Positions 45,594-54,963 of a stretch of DNA of 64,000 nucleotides are shown here, in pieces. The notes under the pieces are model-generated. The model was not told the origin of the DNA and searched no databases. It saw only the letters and a program-made list of their open reading frames with translations. Each line of letters starts with the position of its first letter. Position 1 is the first letter of the stretch. A program made the translations under genes and the position numbers. This DNA comes from Pleurocapsales cyanobacterium LEGE 06147 (lineage in GTDB: Bacteria > Cyanobacteriota > Cyanobacteriia > Cyanobacteriales > Xenococcaceae). The stretch lies in the NCBI GenBank assembly GCA_015207585.1, contig JADEWQ010000001.1:1-64000 (forward strand), in the 5' to 3' direction.

Positions 45594-46628
45594 ATGCTAA
45601 CTACTGAGAAGAACTCTTACTTAAGACAACAAAGAAAACATTTACAACTCTTTACAGGTTTACTCTTGGCGGGATTAATTCTCTGGCTAAGTTTATTAGC
45701 CAGTATTGCCTGGGGGGCGGCAGACATCTCTTTTAAAGACATCTATCAAGCCTTTACCGCCTTTGACGGTTCTAGTAGTCACCTAATTATTCGCACAGTA
45801 CGCTTACCGCGATCGCTAATTGCCATGTTAGTGGGTGCAGCTTTAGCGATAGCCGGAGCAATTATGCAGGGACTGACTCGCAATCCTTTGGCATCTCCCA
45901 GCATCTTAGGAGTCAATGCAGGAGCAGCTTTGGCGGTGGTGGTAGGAACGTTTATTCTTGGCAGTAACTCCCTCAGCGTTTATGCTTGGTTTGCCTTTGC
46001 CGGAGCAGCTATCAGTGCTATTACAGTGTACTTACTCGGTTCGATTGGTCGTGGAGGACTTACTCCCTTTAACCTAACTATAGCCGGTGCTGCTATTACC
46101 GCCTTTATTTCCTCGATTACAAGCGCTATTCTCATTTTGAGTCAACGCACCCTAGAAGAAATTAGATTTTGGTTAGCTGGTTCGGTGGCGGGTAGAGACA
46201 TGAATCTGTTATGGCAAGTACTACCCTACATCTGCATCGGATTAATCCTAGCATTAGCTCTGAGTAAACAAATTACTATCCTCAGTTTGGGAGAAGATAC
46301 CGCCAGGAGTTTAGGACAGTCAACTGCTTTAATTAAAATCTTGGCAGCTATTAGTATTATCTTACTAGCAGGGGCAAGTGTGGCGATCGCGGGACCGATT
46401 GGCTTTGTGGGCTTAATTGTACCTCACATAGTTCGTTTCTTAGTTGGGGTAGATTATCGCTGGATTTTGCCTTATTGTGCGATTTTTGGGGCAATTATCG
46501 TTCTCAATGCCGATCTATTGGGTCGTCTAGTGGTTCGTCCGACAGAGCTACCTGTAGGGTTGGTAATGCCCTTAATTGGTGCGCCCTTTTTTATTTATTT
46601 AATTAGGTGGAAGCTCCATAACAGTTGA
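45594..46628 (+). CDS. FecCD-family siderophore ABC permease 1
   Basis: 344 residues, BtuC/FhuB-like with about 10 transmembrane helices. [60 protein letters not shown] (ATPase-coupling loop) and [20 protein letters not shown] are hallmark blocks. It would form a heterodimeric inner-membrane pore with the next gene for ferric siderophore uptake. ATG chosen; 61 bp before permease 2. No Fur box was identified. Confidence 0.93.
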   Translation: MLTTEKNSYLRQQRKHLQLFTGLLLAGLILWLSLLASIAWGAADISFKDIYQAFTAFDGSSSHLIIRTVRLPRSLIAMLVGAALAIAGAIMQGLTRNPLASPSILGVNAGAALAVVVGTFILGSNSLSVYAWFAFAGAAISAITVYLLGSIGRGGLTPFNLTIAGAAITAFISSITSAILILSQRTLEEIRFWLAGSVAGRDMNLLWQVLPYICIGLILALALSKQITILSLGEDTARSLGQSTALIKILAAISIILLAGASVAIAGPIGFVGLIVPHIVRFLVGVDYRWILPYCAIFGAIIVLNADLLGRLVVRPTELPVGLVMPLIGAPFFIYLIRWKLHNS

Positions 46629-46669
46629 TAATTGATAATGGACAATTGATAATCTTTACCACTAAATAC

Positions 46670-46693
46670 TGACTAATGACTAATGACTAATGA
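46670..46693 (+). repeat. TGACTAA heptamer tandem repeat at permease 2 start
   Basis: TGACTAATGACTAATGACTA followed by ATGACA: three full heptamers, with the start ATG of permease 2 embedded in the last unit. No ribosome-binding site is visible. Slippage here would change spacing to the start, not the coding frame. Confidence 0.6.
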
Positions 46694-47736
46694 CAAAACA
46701 ATGGTTAATTATCCGTCCTAAAGTACTACCGATTTCCTTTCATTGCGATCGCAGAGTTCCAAGGGTACTGTCGATCCTCACTTTGATAACTATCGTGGCA
46801 ATGGTAATTAGTGTCGGCTATGGAGAATATTACATTTCCCCTCTCGATGTAATTAAAACTTTGTTGGGGTTACAGACAACTAATACTGATTATTATTTTG
46901 TTATTAACATCCTACGCTTACCGCGAACCCTTGTAGCCTTTTTAGTAGGAGTGGGACTGGCGATCGCCGGAACAATTACTCAAGGCATTACGCGCAATCC
47001 TTTAGCAGCCCCAGATATTATCGGCGTGAATGCTGGAGCAGCTTTAGCGGCTGTTACTCTGATTATTTTATTACCTAATACCCCTGTATCCTTACTTCCT
47101 TTTGCCGCTTTTACTGGCGCGCTGACGGTTGCTTTATTAATCTATTTCTTGGCTTGGCGGGAAGGTAGTTCTCCGGTAAGGTTAATTTTAGTGGGTATTG
47201 GTTTTAGTTTAATTGCTAATGCTTTGACTAATTTAATGATTACTTTTGGGGAGATAAATACAGTTTCTCAAGCTTTAGTTTGGTTGACAGGCAGTGTTTA
47301 CGGACGTAGTTGGTCACAAGTTTTGGCTCTTATTCCCTGGATTGTTATCTTTGGAGCGATCGCTTTAATCCTAGCCAGAGAATTAAATACTTTAAATTTA
47401 GGAGATGAAGTTGCTCGCGGTTTGGGTAGTCCGGTGGAGTGGCAGCGAGGTTTATTACTTTTAACTAGTGTAGCTTTAGCGGGATCTTCTGTTGCTACAG
47501 CAGGTACAGTTGGCTTTGTCAGTTTAATGGCACCCCATCTCGGACGACAGCTAGTGGGAGCTTCTCATGAAGGACTTTTACCCGTAGCTGCCATGATGGG
47601 AGGAATGTTGGTGGTAGGTGCCGATTTATTAGGCAGGGTAATGTTTGCACCTCTAGAACTTCCCTGTGGTATTATCACTGCTGCTATTGGCGCCCCTTAT
47701 TTCGTCTATCTGTTAATTAAAAATCGTCAACCATGA
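46690..47736 (+). CDS. FecCD-family siderophore ABC permease 2
   Basis: 348 residues, second pore subunit. [60 protein letters not shown] and [20 protein letters not shown]. About 9-10 membrane helices. Overlaps the ATPase gene by 4 bp (ATGA), so translationally coupled. The ATG at 46690 lies inside a TGACTAA repeat; [14 protein letters not shown] may be an extension. Confidence 0.93.
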   Translation: MTKQWLIIRPKVLPISFHCDRRVPRVLSILTLITIVAMVISVGYGEYYISPLDVIKTLLGLQTTNTDYYFVINILRLPRTLVAFLVGVGLAIAGTITQGITRNPLAAPDIIGVNAGAALAAVTLIILLPNTPVSLLPFAAFTGALTVALLIYFLAWREGSSPVRLILVGIGFSLIANALTNLMITFGEINTVSQALVWLTGSVYGRSWSQVLALIPWIVIFGAIALILARELNTLNLGDEVARGLGSPVEWQRGLLLLTSVALAGSSVATAGTVGFVSLMAPHLGRQLVGASHEGLLPVAAMMGGMLVVGADLLGRVMFAPLELPCGIITAAIGAPYFVYLLIKNRQP

Positions 47737-48560
47737 ACCAAAATCGCTTTTGTGACCATCGATTAGAAACCAAACAGCTAACTCTTGCTTATGATGGTGT
47801 GCCTGTAGTACGGAATTTAAATTTGGGAATTCCTACAGGTAAGATTACCGTGCTGGTGGGTGCCAATGGTTGTGGAAAATCTACCCTTCTGCGAGGACTA
47901 GCTCGACTATTAAAACCCAAAGGGGGAATGGTTTACTTAGATGGAAAAGCGATTTTTCAACTCTCTGGGAAAACTGTAGCTAAAAAATTAGGAATGCTGC
48001 CTCAAAGTCCTATCGCCCCAGAAGGATTAACTGTCAGGGATTTAGTCGCTATGGGTCGTTATCCCTATCAAAGCTGGTTGCAGCAGTGGTCTAGTGAAGA
48101 CGAGCAAAAGGTTAAAGAAGCATTAGATATTACCACTATGACCGAACTAGCAGACCGCCCTCTAGATAACCTTTCAGGCGGGCAACGACAAAAAGCTTGG
48201 ATTGCGATGGTACTGGCTCAGGATACAGATATTTTGTTGCTAGACGAACCGACAACTTTTTTGGATTTAGCTCACCAAGTAGACTTATTGGATTTGCTCT
48301 ACGAACTCCACCAACAGCAAGGTAAAACTATTGTCATGATTCTACACGACCTTAATCTTGCTTGTCGTTATGGAGATTATTTGGTAGCGATACAACAGGG
48401 AAAAGTTTATGCTACTGGAACTCCAGAACGGGTAATGACTGAAGAGATGGTGCGAGAGGTGTTTGGTTTAGAATGCCGAATTGTTGCAGATCCAGTAGCT
48501 GATACCCCAATGTGCATTCCGATGGGATGCAAGGTTAAATCCGACATTTTGCGCCACTAA
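47733..48560 (+). CDS. FecE/FhuC-family siderophore ABC ATPase
   Basis: 275 residues. Walker [16 protein letters not shown] (about 37-51), [20 protein letters not shown] (Q-loop), signature [13 protein letters not shown], Walker [17 protein letters not shown] and [13 protein letters not shown] (H-loop). Powers the two upstream permeases; completes a permease-permease-ATPase operon. The periplasmic binding protein and TonB receptor are not in the window. Confidence 0.95.
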   Translation: MNQNRFCDHRLETKQLTLAYDGVPVVRNLNLGIPTGKITVLVGANGCGKSTLLRGLARLLKPKGGMVYLDGKAIFQLSGKTVAKKLGMLPQSPIAPEGLTVRDLVAMGRYPYQSWLQQWSSEDEQKVKEALDITTMTELADRPLDNLSGGQRQKAWIAMVLAQDTDILLLDEPTTFLDLAHQVDLLDLLYELHQQQGKTIVMILHDLNLACRYGDYLVAIQQGKVYATGTPERVMTEEMVREVFGLECRIVADPVADTPMCIPMGCKVKSDILRH

Positions 48561-48737
48561 TAAAAATTACCAATGACGCGAACTCGAGATAAGCTTAATC
48601 GGATAAGTTTTTCTCGAGCTAGTTATTGCTGATTGCTGACTGGGTTGGCTGATGTTTGTTTTCTTTTTGTTCGATCTCGCTCGCGTTTCTTTTCTCTATC
48701 CTTCCGCCTTCAGCTTTCTTTAATAAACAGTCTCTAA

Positions 48738-48771
48738 TTGACACTCACCCCGAATCGCGCAGGGGTGATTC
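48738..48771 (-). repeat. IS200/IS605-type right-end hairpin
   Basis: Minus strand GAATCACCCCTGCGCGATTC, GGGGTGAGTGTCAA. CACCCC pairs with GGGGTG, framed by GAATC and TCAA. This is closely parallel to the right end of ISDra2-type elements, the 3' end of the TnpB guide RNA. It follows the tnpB stop by 7 bp, in the position an active element would have. Confidence 0.65.
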
Positions 48772-48777
48772 TTGGTT

Positions 48778-49200
48778 CAATGACTCAACTTATCCTGGCA
48801 GGTATTGCCACCAACCAACACAGAGGTCGAATCTCCCCAAGCGTTTAGGTGAGGGGCTGTCACCCGAACCAAGTTCAGGTGCTTGAAAGCCCCGTCATCA
48901 GACCAGCTTACCCAGGGGCACTGGGTAGCTTTCTTTAAAATATTTAATGACGCTGCATAATCGCGGTCTATGGATGCAATCCCGCAAGAACAAACATGAG
49001 TTCTAGTAGAAAGCGATTTGTTTACTCTTTTACCGCAAGCAGGACAATCAGTACTCGTGAAGTGTGATGGAACGGCTATAGTTAATCTACCCTATTTAAT
49101 ACCAAAATATTCAATCCACTTTCGTAGTTTTGTCCAAAAATCAAGTTATTATATCTAGCTAAAGCTAAAGGTTTCATCTACTGGGGCTTAAGCCCCGTAG
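48778..49200 (-). pseudogene. tnpB remnant (zinc finger and last RuvC motif)
   Basis: The minus-strand frame reads RKWIEYFGIK, a TAG stop, then GRLTIAVPSHFTSTDCPACG, KRVNKSLSTRTHVCSCG, IASIDRDYAASLNILKK and a tail running to TGA at 48778. C-x2-C and C-x-C form the TnpB zinc finger, and the Asp in DRDYAAS is RuvC-III. The tail overlaps a guide-RNA-like scaffold (CAAGCACCTGAACTTGGTTC, then GACAGCCCC). Upstream similarity fades near 49150; the N-terminal two-thirds and tnpA are missing. Confidence 0.8.
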
Positions 49201-49332
49201 CTTTCACGGGCTAAAGCCTATTTTCTGTAAAAATAAAAAAGCGATCGCCTCGGTATATAGAGTGAAGTTGGCGATCGCCAATGAGTAGAAAAGAGGAAGT
49301 ATTAATTTAGAGACTAATATAATTTTAAAAGA

Positions 49333-50724
49333 TCAAAAGTCTGCATTCAAAGGGGTTCTGGGGAAAGGAATTACATCGCGAATATTTCCCATTCCAGTCA
49401 TAAACTGAATTACTCTTTCAAATCCCAAACCAAAACCAGCATGAGGAACGGTTCCGTATCGGCGTAAATCTAAATACCACCACAAAGCTTCAGCATCTAG
49501 GTTTAATTCTTGAATACGTTTTTCTAATACATCGAGTCTTTCTTCCCGTTGCGAACCGCCAATAATTTCTCCTACTTTCGGTACTAATACATCCATGGCA
49601 GCGACGGTTTTATCGTCATCATTGAGACGCATATAAAAAGCCTTAATTTTTTTAGGATAATGAGTAACAATAACTGGCTTTTTAAATAATTCTTCTGCTA
49701 AATAGCGTTCGTGTTCGGACTGTAAATCTACGCCCCACTCTACAGGAAACTCAAATTTTTTATCTGCTTTTTCTAATAGAGCAACGGCTTCGGTGTAAGT
49801 AATTCTTTCAAATTCATTATTAATAATATTATCGGCAGTTTTTAGAACCGTTTTATCGACCCATTTGTTGAAAAATTCTATATCTTCTGGACAAGTATCC
49901 AACACGTATTTAAAGATATATTTGAGAAATTCTTCTGCTAAGTTGCGATCGCCTTCTATATCGCAAAAAGCCATCTCCGGTTCTACCATCCAGAATTCAG
50001 CTAAGTGCCTGGATGTATTGGAATTTTCGGCGCGGAAAGTCGGACCAAAAGTATAGACATTCTGAAAAGCCATTGCCATGACTTCCGCTTGTAATTGTCC
50101 GCTAACCGTTAGATAGGCAGGTTTGCCAAAGAAATCTTGAGTGTAATCGACTTCTCCTTTGTCCGTTTTGAGTACATTTTTCAAATCGAGACTGGTAACG
50201 GTAAATAACTCTCCCGCGCCTTCACAGTCGCTAGCCGTAATAATCGGACTGTGAATCCATAAAAAGCCCCTATCTTGAAAAAACTTATGAATTGCCATAG
50301 CACAGGCATTGCGGACTCGTACAACTGCCCCTATAGTATTAGTGCGCGCTCTGAGGTGAGCGATCGTGCGCAAAAATTCAAAGGAATGACGTTTCTTTTG
50401 AAGAGGATAGGTTTCGGGATCGGCTTCTCCATAAACAGTAACCGAAGATGCTTTTAATTCGATGCGCTGTCCTTTTCCTTGAGAAGCAACGAGTATTCCT
50501 TCTATTTCTATAGAAGTACCTGTATTAATTTGTTTTAAAACCTCTTCGTAATTTGGTAAATCTGAGTTGAGGACTACTTGCAGATTAGCTAGCGATGAAC
50601 CATCATTGACTTCCACAAACGTAAATCCTTTCAATTCTCTCTTAGTACGCACCCAGCCTTGAATAGTAAGAGATTCGTCTGGTTGTCCGTTTTTTAAGAT
50701 ATCTGCAATTCGTCTCGTTCCCAT
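49333..50724 (-). CDS. asnS: Asparaginyl-tRNA synthetase
   Basis: 463 residues, class IIb. OB-fold anticodon domain ([20 protein letters not shown]), catalytic core with motif 2 [21 protein letters not shown] and motif 3 [20 protein letters not shown]. Charges tRNA-Asn in the cytoplasm. The start [19 protein letters not shown] matches the usual cyanobacterial N-terminus. Ends canonically in [10 protein letters not shown]. Single gene. Confidence 0.98.
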   Translation of the reverse strand: MGTRRIADILKNGQPDESLTIQGWVRTKRELKGFTFVEVNDGSSLANLQVVLNSDLPNYEEVLKQINTGTSIEIEGILVASQGKGQRIELKASSVTVYGEADPETYPLQKKRHSFEFLRTIAHLRARTNTIGAVVRVRNACAMAIHKFFQDRGFLWIHSPIITASDCEGAGELFTVTSLDLKNVLKTDKGEVDYTQDFFGKPAYLTVSGQLQAEVMAMAFQNVYTFGPTFRAENSNTSRHLAEFWMVEPEMAFCDIEGDRNLAEEFLKYIFKYVLDTCPEDIEFFNKWVDKTVLKTADNIINNEFERITYTEAVALLEKADKKFEFPVEWGVDLQSEHERYLAEELFKKPVIVTHYPKKIKAFYMRLNDDDKTVAAMDVLVPKVGEIIGGSQREERLDVLEKRIQELNLDAEALWWYLDLRRYGTVPHAGFGLGFERVIQFMTGMGNIRDVIPFPRTPLNADF

Positions 50725-50965
50725 ATAGCCTCTAATTCCTCATACCTGAATTATTTTAACTAGATTAAAGGCAACTATAACTGATAAGCCCGACTGCATC
50801 TGCCCCACTTACGAGCGATCGCCTTTTAACATTAACACTTTGGGTTCCGTGTCCCCTCTTTACCTGTTGGTTAAGAGTAACAAGTAACGGAAATTTACTC
50901 TTTACTCATTACTCTTTACTCGTTACTCTATATTGACCTTCTGCCCTCTGCCTTCTTTTAATTGC

Positions 50966-51976
50966 TTATGACATTGCCAACATTCTTTCAATTGGTTTAA
51001 GGGCAGCAATCCGAATATCTTCTGGTAGAGTAATCTCTGGAGCTTTATGTTTCATCGCCAAATAAAGCTTTTCTAAGGTATTGAGACGCATGTAAGGGCA
51101 TTCGTTGCAAGCGCAATTATTCATCGCGGGTGCGGGAATAAAGCGTTTATTTGGTTCTGCTTTCTCCATTTGGTGGATAATTCCTGGTTCGGTTGCTACG
51201 ATAAATTCTTTGTCATCACTTGCCTGGCAATATTTTAGTAAAGCAGTAGTCGAACCAATGTAACTAGCATGACGCAGTACAGACGGTTCACATTCTGGAT
51301 GGGCAATAATTGTTGCTTCTGGATGTTCTATTTTTAGTTGAACGATTTTCTTCTCGGAAAAGGTTTCGTGGACGATACAGCTACCTTGCCACAAAACTAA
51401 ATCCCGTCCTGTTTGCTCCATCACATAGCGACCTAAATTTCTGTCGGGAGCAAAAATAATCGGTTGGTGTTTCGGAATTTGATTGACAATTTTAACAGCA
51501 TTAGAGCTGGTACAGATAATATCGCTCATTGCCTTAATTTCAGCAGAGCAATTAATATAGGAGATTACAATATGATCCGGATGAGCTTGTTTAAAAGCTT
51601 TAAATTCTTGTGGCGGACAACTATCTGCCAAGGAACAACCTGCATTTAAGTCTGGTAAAAGAACGAGTTTGTCAGGATTGAGAATTTTGGCTGTCTCTGC
51701 CATGAAGTGAACGCCAGCAAACACAATGACATCGGCATTAGTCTTGGCTGCTTGTTGCGATAAACCAAGGGAATCGCCAAGATAGTCGGCAATGTCTTGA
51801 ATATCTGGATCTTGGTAGTAGTGAGCCAGAATAACGGCGTTTAATTTGTGTTTTAGCTCTTCAATGGCAGCAAATAGATCTTGAGGAGTAGCATCCAGGT
51901 GTGGTTGGGTTTTTGGTAATGCAGTTGCGAACACAGTAGTTGATAATTCCTCTTGCAATAAAGTATTGGTTGTCAA
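50966..51976 (-). CDS. nadA: Quinolinate synthase A
   Basis: 336 residues. Condenses iminoaspartate with dihydroxyacetone phosphate to quinolinate for NAD synthesis, using a 4Fe-4S cluster. The three cluster cysteines lie in [21 protein letters not shown] and CACNECPYM. Others: [34 protein letters not shown] and IAHPECEP. The start is not ATG but TTG ([10 protein letters not shown]), and the first ~25 residues are poorly conserved, so an internal start is possible. nadB and nadC are not adjacent. Confidence 0.96.
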   Translation of the reverse strand: MTTNTLLQEELSTTVFATALPKTQPHLDATPQDLFAAIEELKHKLNAVILAHYYQDPDIQDIADYLGDSLGLSQQAAKTNADVIVFAGVHFMAETAKILNPDKLVLLPDLNAGCSLADSCPPQEFKAFKQAHPDHIVISYINCSAEIKAMSDIICTSSNAVKIVNQIPKHQPIIFAPDRNLGRYVMEQTGRDLVLWQGSCIVHETFSEKKIVQLKIEHPEATIIAHPECEPSVLRHASYIGSTTALLKYCQASDDKEFIVATEPGIIHQMEKAEPNKRFIPAPAMNNCACNECPYMRLNTLEKLYLAMKHKAPEITLPEDIRIAALKPIERMLAMS

Positions 51977-52056
51977 TTATAGTTATTTTTACCAAAACTA
52001 TTATAGTTAATTTTACCAAAAACGTAGAACAAGTGTTTGAGGACAGCGGATAATTA

Positions 52057-53217
52057 TTAAATAAGAGTTTTATAAGCCTTTAATGTTTCTTTTGCTGTTC
52101 TTTCCCAAGAAAAAAAATTGGCTCTTTCTCGTCCTTTATTAATTAACTCATCACGTAACTGAGAATCATTAATTACTTTCAAAATAGCTTCAGCTAATTG
52201 GACAAAATCGTTGGGCTCGATTAGTATAGCCGCATCTCCTGTAACTTCTGGGAGAGATGAAGTTTTAGCAGTAACAACCGGTGCCCCTAAAGTCATTGCT
52301 TCTAACACTGGCAGACCAAATCCCTCGTAGTGAGAAGGATAAACAAAAACATCAGCTTTTGAGTAAAATAGGGCTACTAAATCATTAGATAGGTAGTCAA
52401 GATGGTGAATTTCGTCTTTCCAGGGAGATGTTGCAATAGCTGTAAATATTGATTCATAACTCCATCCTTTTCTACCAATTAAGATTAACTGATGCTCGAT
52501 TTTATATTTTTCTTTTAAAAAATTAAATGCCTTAATTATAGTATTAATATTCTTGCGCGGTTCGATAGTGCTGACCAAGAGTAAATAAGGTTTAGAAAAA
52601 TCATATTTCGCTTGCTTTTCTAACTCTTCAGCCAATTCTCTAGACAAGTAATCTGGATGGTAACGACTAGCTAGAGGAGTAACATGAATTTTTTCTGGCT
52701 CTACTTGCAAATACTCGATAATATCTTTTTTAGAACTTTCTGAAATTGTTAAAATTAAATCTGTCCACTGTAAGCAACGCTTGATTTTTTCTGTATAAGT
52801 TTTGACAACTGAGTCTATATAGTTAGGGTATTTAATAAAAGTTAGGTCATATATATTCATCACTTTTAAGCTATTCCTACAGGGATAAACTGAGTAATTA
52901 GTCCCATGTAATATATCTGGAGAACCGAAATACTTTTCAAAATAAGATAAACTCGGTTGCCAAGATAAAGCTAATAACAAATCTGATATTCTTACAGGTA
53001 GAGGTAGTATATGCCTTGGAGAATACTGTTTCAAGGAACCGGGAAAACTTAAGTCACCCCGCAACCACTTTTTAAACCCTGGTTGGTAGACTATTCCTAA
53101 CTGAAAATCTTCTGCTGCTTGTAGTGCATCGAGGGCACATATTAAATTAGCAACATAAAAACCAACCCCACTGGGTTTTGGCTCTACTGGGGTAGCATCA
53201 ACTACAATTTTTAACAT
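52057..53217 (-). CDS. GT4-family glycosyltransferase (cluster end)
   Basis: 386 residues, GT-B retaining transferase. N-terminal DATPVEPKPSGVGFYVANLI (acceptor site), LLVSTIEPRKNINTIIKAFN (phosphate region) and C-terminal VFVYPSHYEGFGLPVLEAMT, the E-x7-E motif binding the nucleotide sugar. Likely adds mannose, rhamnose or a deoxyhexose, given gmd 8 bp upstream. Last gene of the minus-strand polysaccharide operon. Confidence 0.92.
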   Translation of the reverse strand: MLKIVVDATPVEPKPSGVGFYVANLICALDALQAAEDFQLGIVYQPGFKKWLRGDLSFPGSLKQYSPRHILPLPVRISDLLLALSWQPSLSYFEKYFGSPDILHGTNYSVYPCRNSLKVMNIYDLTFIKYPNYIDSVVKTYTEKIKRCLQWTDLILTISESSKKDIIEYLQVEPEKIHVTPLASRYHPDYLSRELAEELEKQAKYDFSKPYLLLVSTIEPRKNINTIIKAFNFLKEKYKIEHQLILIGRKGWSYESIFTAIATSPWKDEIHHLDYLSNDLVALFYSKADVFVYPSHYEGFGLPVLEAMTLGAPVVTAKTSSLPEVTGDAAILIEPNDFVQLAEAILKVINDSQLRDELINKGRERANFFSWERTAKETLKAYKTLI

Positions 53218-53225
53218 GAGAAAGT

Positions 53226-54200
53226 TTAAGTTTTGCCGTTGCTCAATTTCTTTAGGTCATGATCGACCATTAATTCAATCAATTGCTCAAAGGAATACTG
53301 AGGTTCCCAACCTAGCTCGGTCTTAATTTTATCAATAGAACCAACTAATTGTACTGGTTCATCAGGGCGATAAAATGCAGGGTCAACCGAGACATAATCT
53401 TGCCAGTTTAAACCAACGCAATTAAAGGCACACTCAACCAGTTCCCTGACAGAGTGAGTTTCACCACTGGCGATAATATAATCGTCCGGTTGTTCTTGCT
53501 GCAACATCAGCCACATGGCGTAAACAGCATCTTTGGCATAACACCAATCCCGACGGGCATCTAAATTGCCTAACTTTAGTTCCTTTGCCAAACCGAGTTT
53601 GATTTGGGCTGCTGCATGGGTAATTTTACGAAATACAAATTCTGTACCCCGTCGGGGAGATTCGTGAGTATAGGTAATACCACAGCAGGCATATAAGTTG
53701 TATTTTTGTCGATAGTTGACACTCATCCAGTGGGCATAAGCTTTGGCAACGCCGTAAGGATTACGGGGACGGAAGGCGGTGCGTTCGGTTTGGGGTGATT
53801 CGTCAGGTTGACCAAAAACTTCGCTACTAGATGCTTGATAGAATTTAGCATCCGGTTTGCAGCGACGGATGGATTCTAGCAGACGGGAGACCCCAAGGGC
53901 AGTGTATTCGGCAGTGAGGGCTGGTTGTGTCCAAGAAAGGGGAACGTAGCTTTGAGAAGCAAGATTATAGATTTCATCGGGTTGTGCTTCAGAAATAACA
54001 TCCATTAAGGAAGACTGATCCAAAAGGTCACCAGATAAAATTTGAATATTATCTGAAAAATGACTAATGCGTTCTAAATTGCTACTGCTGGAACGGCGAA
54101 CTAAGCCAAACACTTGATAACCTTTTGTTAAGAGAAGTTCGGCAAGATAAGATCCGTCTTGTCCAGTTAAGCCAGTGATGAGGGCTTTTTTTATTGTCAT
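53226..54200 (-). CDS. gmd: GDP-mannose 4,6-dehydratase
   Basis: 324 residues, SDR fold. Converts GDP-mannose to GDP-4-keto-6-deoxymannose, precursor of fucose, rhamnose or perosamine. ALITGLTGQDGSYLAELLL (Rossmann GxxGxxG), YNLASQSYVPLSWTQP, SSSEVFGQPDESPQTE (catalytic Ser/Thr, Glu) and YGVAKAYAHWMSVNYR (Tyr-x3-Lys), plus SPRRGTEFVFRKI. No GDP-fucose synthase or reductase is in the window, so the final sugar is unknown. Confidence 0.97.
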   Translation of the reverse strand: MTIKKALITGLTGQDGSYLAELLLTKGYQVFGLVRRSSSSNLERISHFSDNIQILSGDLLDQSSLMDVISEAQPDEIYNLASQSYVPLSWTQPALTAEYTALGVSRLLESIRRCKPDAKFYQASSSEVFGQPDESPQTERTAFRPRNPYGVAKAYAHWMSVNYRQKYNLYACCGITYTHESPRRGTEFVFRKITHAAAQIKLGLAKELKLGNLDARRDWCYAKDAVYAMWLMLQQEQPDDYIIASGETHSVRELVECAFNCVGLNWQDYVSVDPAFYRPDEPVQLVGSIDKIKTELGWEPQYSFEQLIELMVDHDLKKLSNGKT

Positions 54201-54214
54201 CTGCTATTCAATGA

Positions 54215-54490
54215 TTAAGATTCTGGAGTTATTAATTCTAAGGTGGGAAAATAAATGCGGTAGTGATTAACATCTCTAGTTAAAAGCATCATATCCGCGA
54301 TCGCAGCATGAGCGCCAATATAAAAGCCTGGTAAAGGCGATCGTTGGGTTCCGCCTTTTTGGCGATATTGTACAAAGCATTTTCCTGCTAAAAACGCTGC
54401 TTCCCAAGGTAAGTCTAAACGGTGAAAAAAATTTAGAGGTAAGATGGCTTCTAGTTCTTCTATCTTTTGAAAGCCAATGGAAATTCTCAT
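54215..54490 (-). pseudogene. N-terminally truncated VapC-like PIN protein
   Basis: 91 codons match the second half of a PIN ribonuclease toxin: ISIGFQKIEELEAILP, LPWEAAFLAGKCFVQYRQKG and FYIGAHAAIADMMLLTRDVN with the late acidic residues. The N-terminal strand with the first catalytic Asp (DTNxxID) is missing; the frame opens at an ATG in the middle of the domain. No antitoxin upstream. Sits between the EamA gene and gmd. Inactive as a nuclease by inference. Confidence 0.75.
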
Positions 54491-54555
54491 GTTTTTGATG
54501 TTGAGTAAGAATTTTCTTACTTAGAGTATTACGTAGTTTAGCACTAAAAATTTCG

Positions 54556-54954
54556 TTACTTTTGCCAGACTACTAAAATAACTCCACCTACGATAAAACT
54601 CAAACCGACAAGACGAGTTAAAGGAATAGTTTCTCTAAATAAAAAGTAACCTAACAATACAGAGAAAACATAAACTAAGGATACAGATGGACCAGCAATA
54701 CTCAGGTTAACTCTAGTTAATAGGAGGATATAAGCTACGGCACCTAGAGCATAACAGGTTAACCCTATTAAAAGCTCACGTATTGTGATGATACTGAGAA
54801 TGTGACTAATAGTATTGCCTATATTTACTTTTCCTAGTTTAAGCGCGCCTGCTTTCAAAAAAAATTGTCCTGCCACACTAGCAAGGACTGACATCAACAG
54901 TAAAGCAAATTCTTGGAGTGTCACAGAAATATCCTTTAAATTCTTTAACTGCAA
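54556..54954 (-). CDS. EamA/SMR-type small membrane transporter
   Basis: 132 residues with four transmembrane helices (about 14-32, 52-76, 80-100, 108-130). EFALLLMSVLASVAGQFFLK and SIAGPSVSLVYVFSVLLGYF resemble ArnE/ArnF, half-size EamA proteins that flip undecaprenyl-linked aminosugars. In this cluster it may flip a lipid-linked sugar supplied by the dolichol-phosphate-mannose-like GT2 at 57999. 9 bp after the large membrane gene. Confidence 0.85.
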   Translation of the reverse strand: MQLKNLKDISVTLQEFALLLMSVLASVAGQFFLKAGALKLGKVNIGNTISHILSIITIRELLIGLTCYALGAVAYILLLTRVNLSIAGPSVSLVYVFSVLLGYFLFRETIPLTRLVGLSFIVGGVILVVWQK

Positions 54955-54963
54955 TTTATATGA

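Larger units (their letters stand above)
48561..49332. other. Intergenic region with tnpB remnant
   Basis: After the ATPase gene an inverted repeat CTCGAGA / TCTCGAG (48583-48618) could end the transcript. The tnpB remnant follows (48738-49200). 49233-49260 has HIP1 sites and a hairpin-forming ACTGGGGCTTAAGCCCCGTA at 49179-49198. No other gene. Confidence 0.5.
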
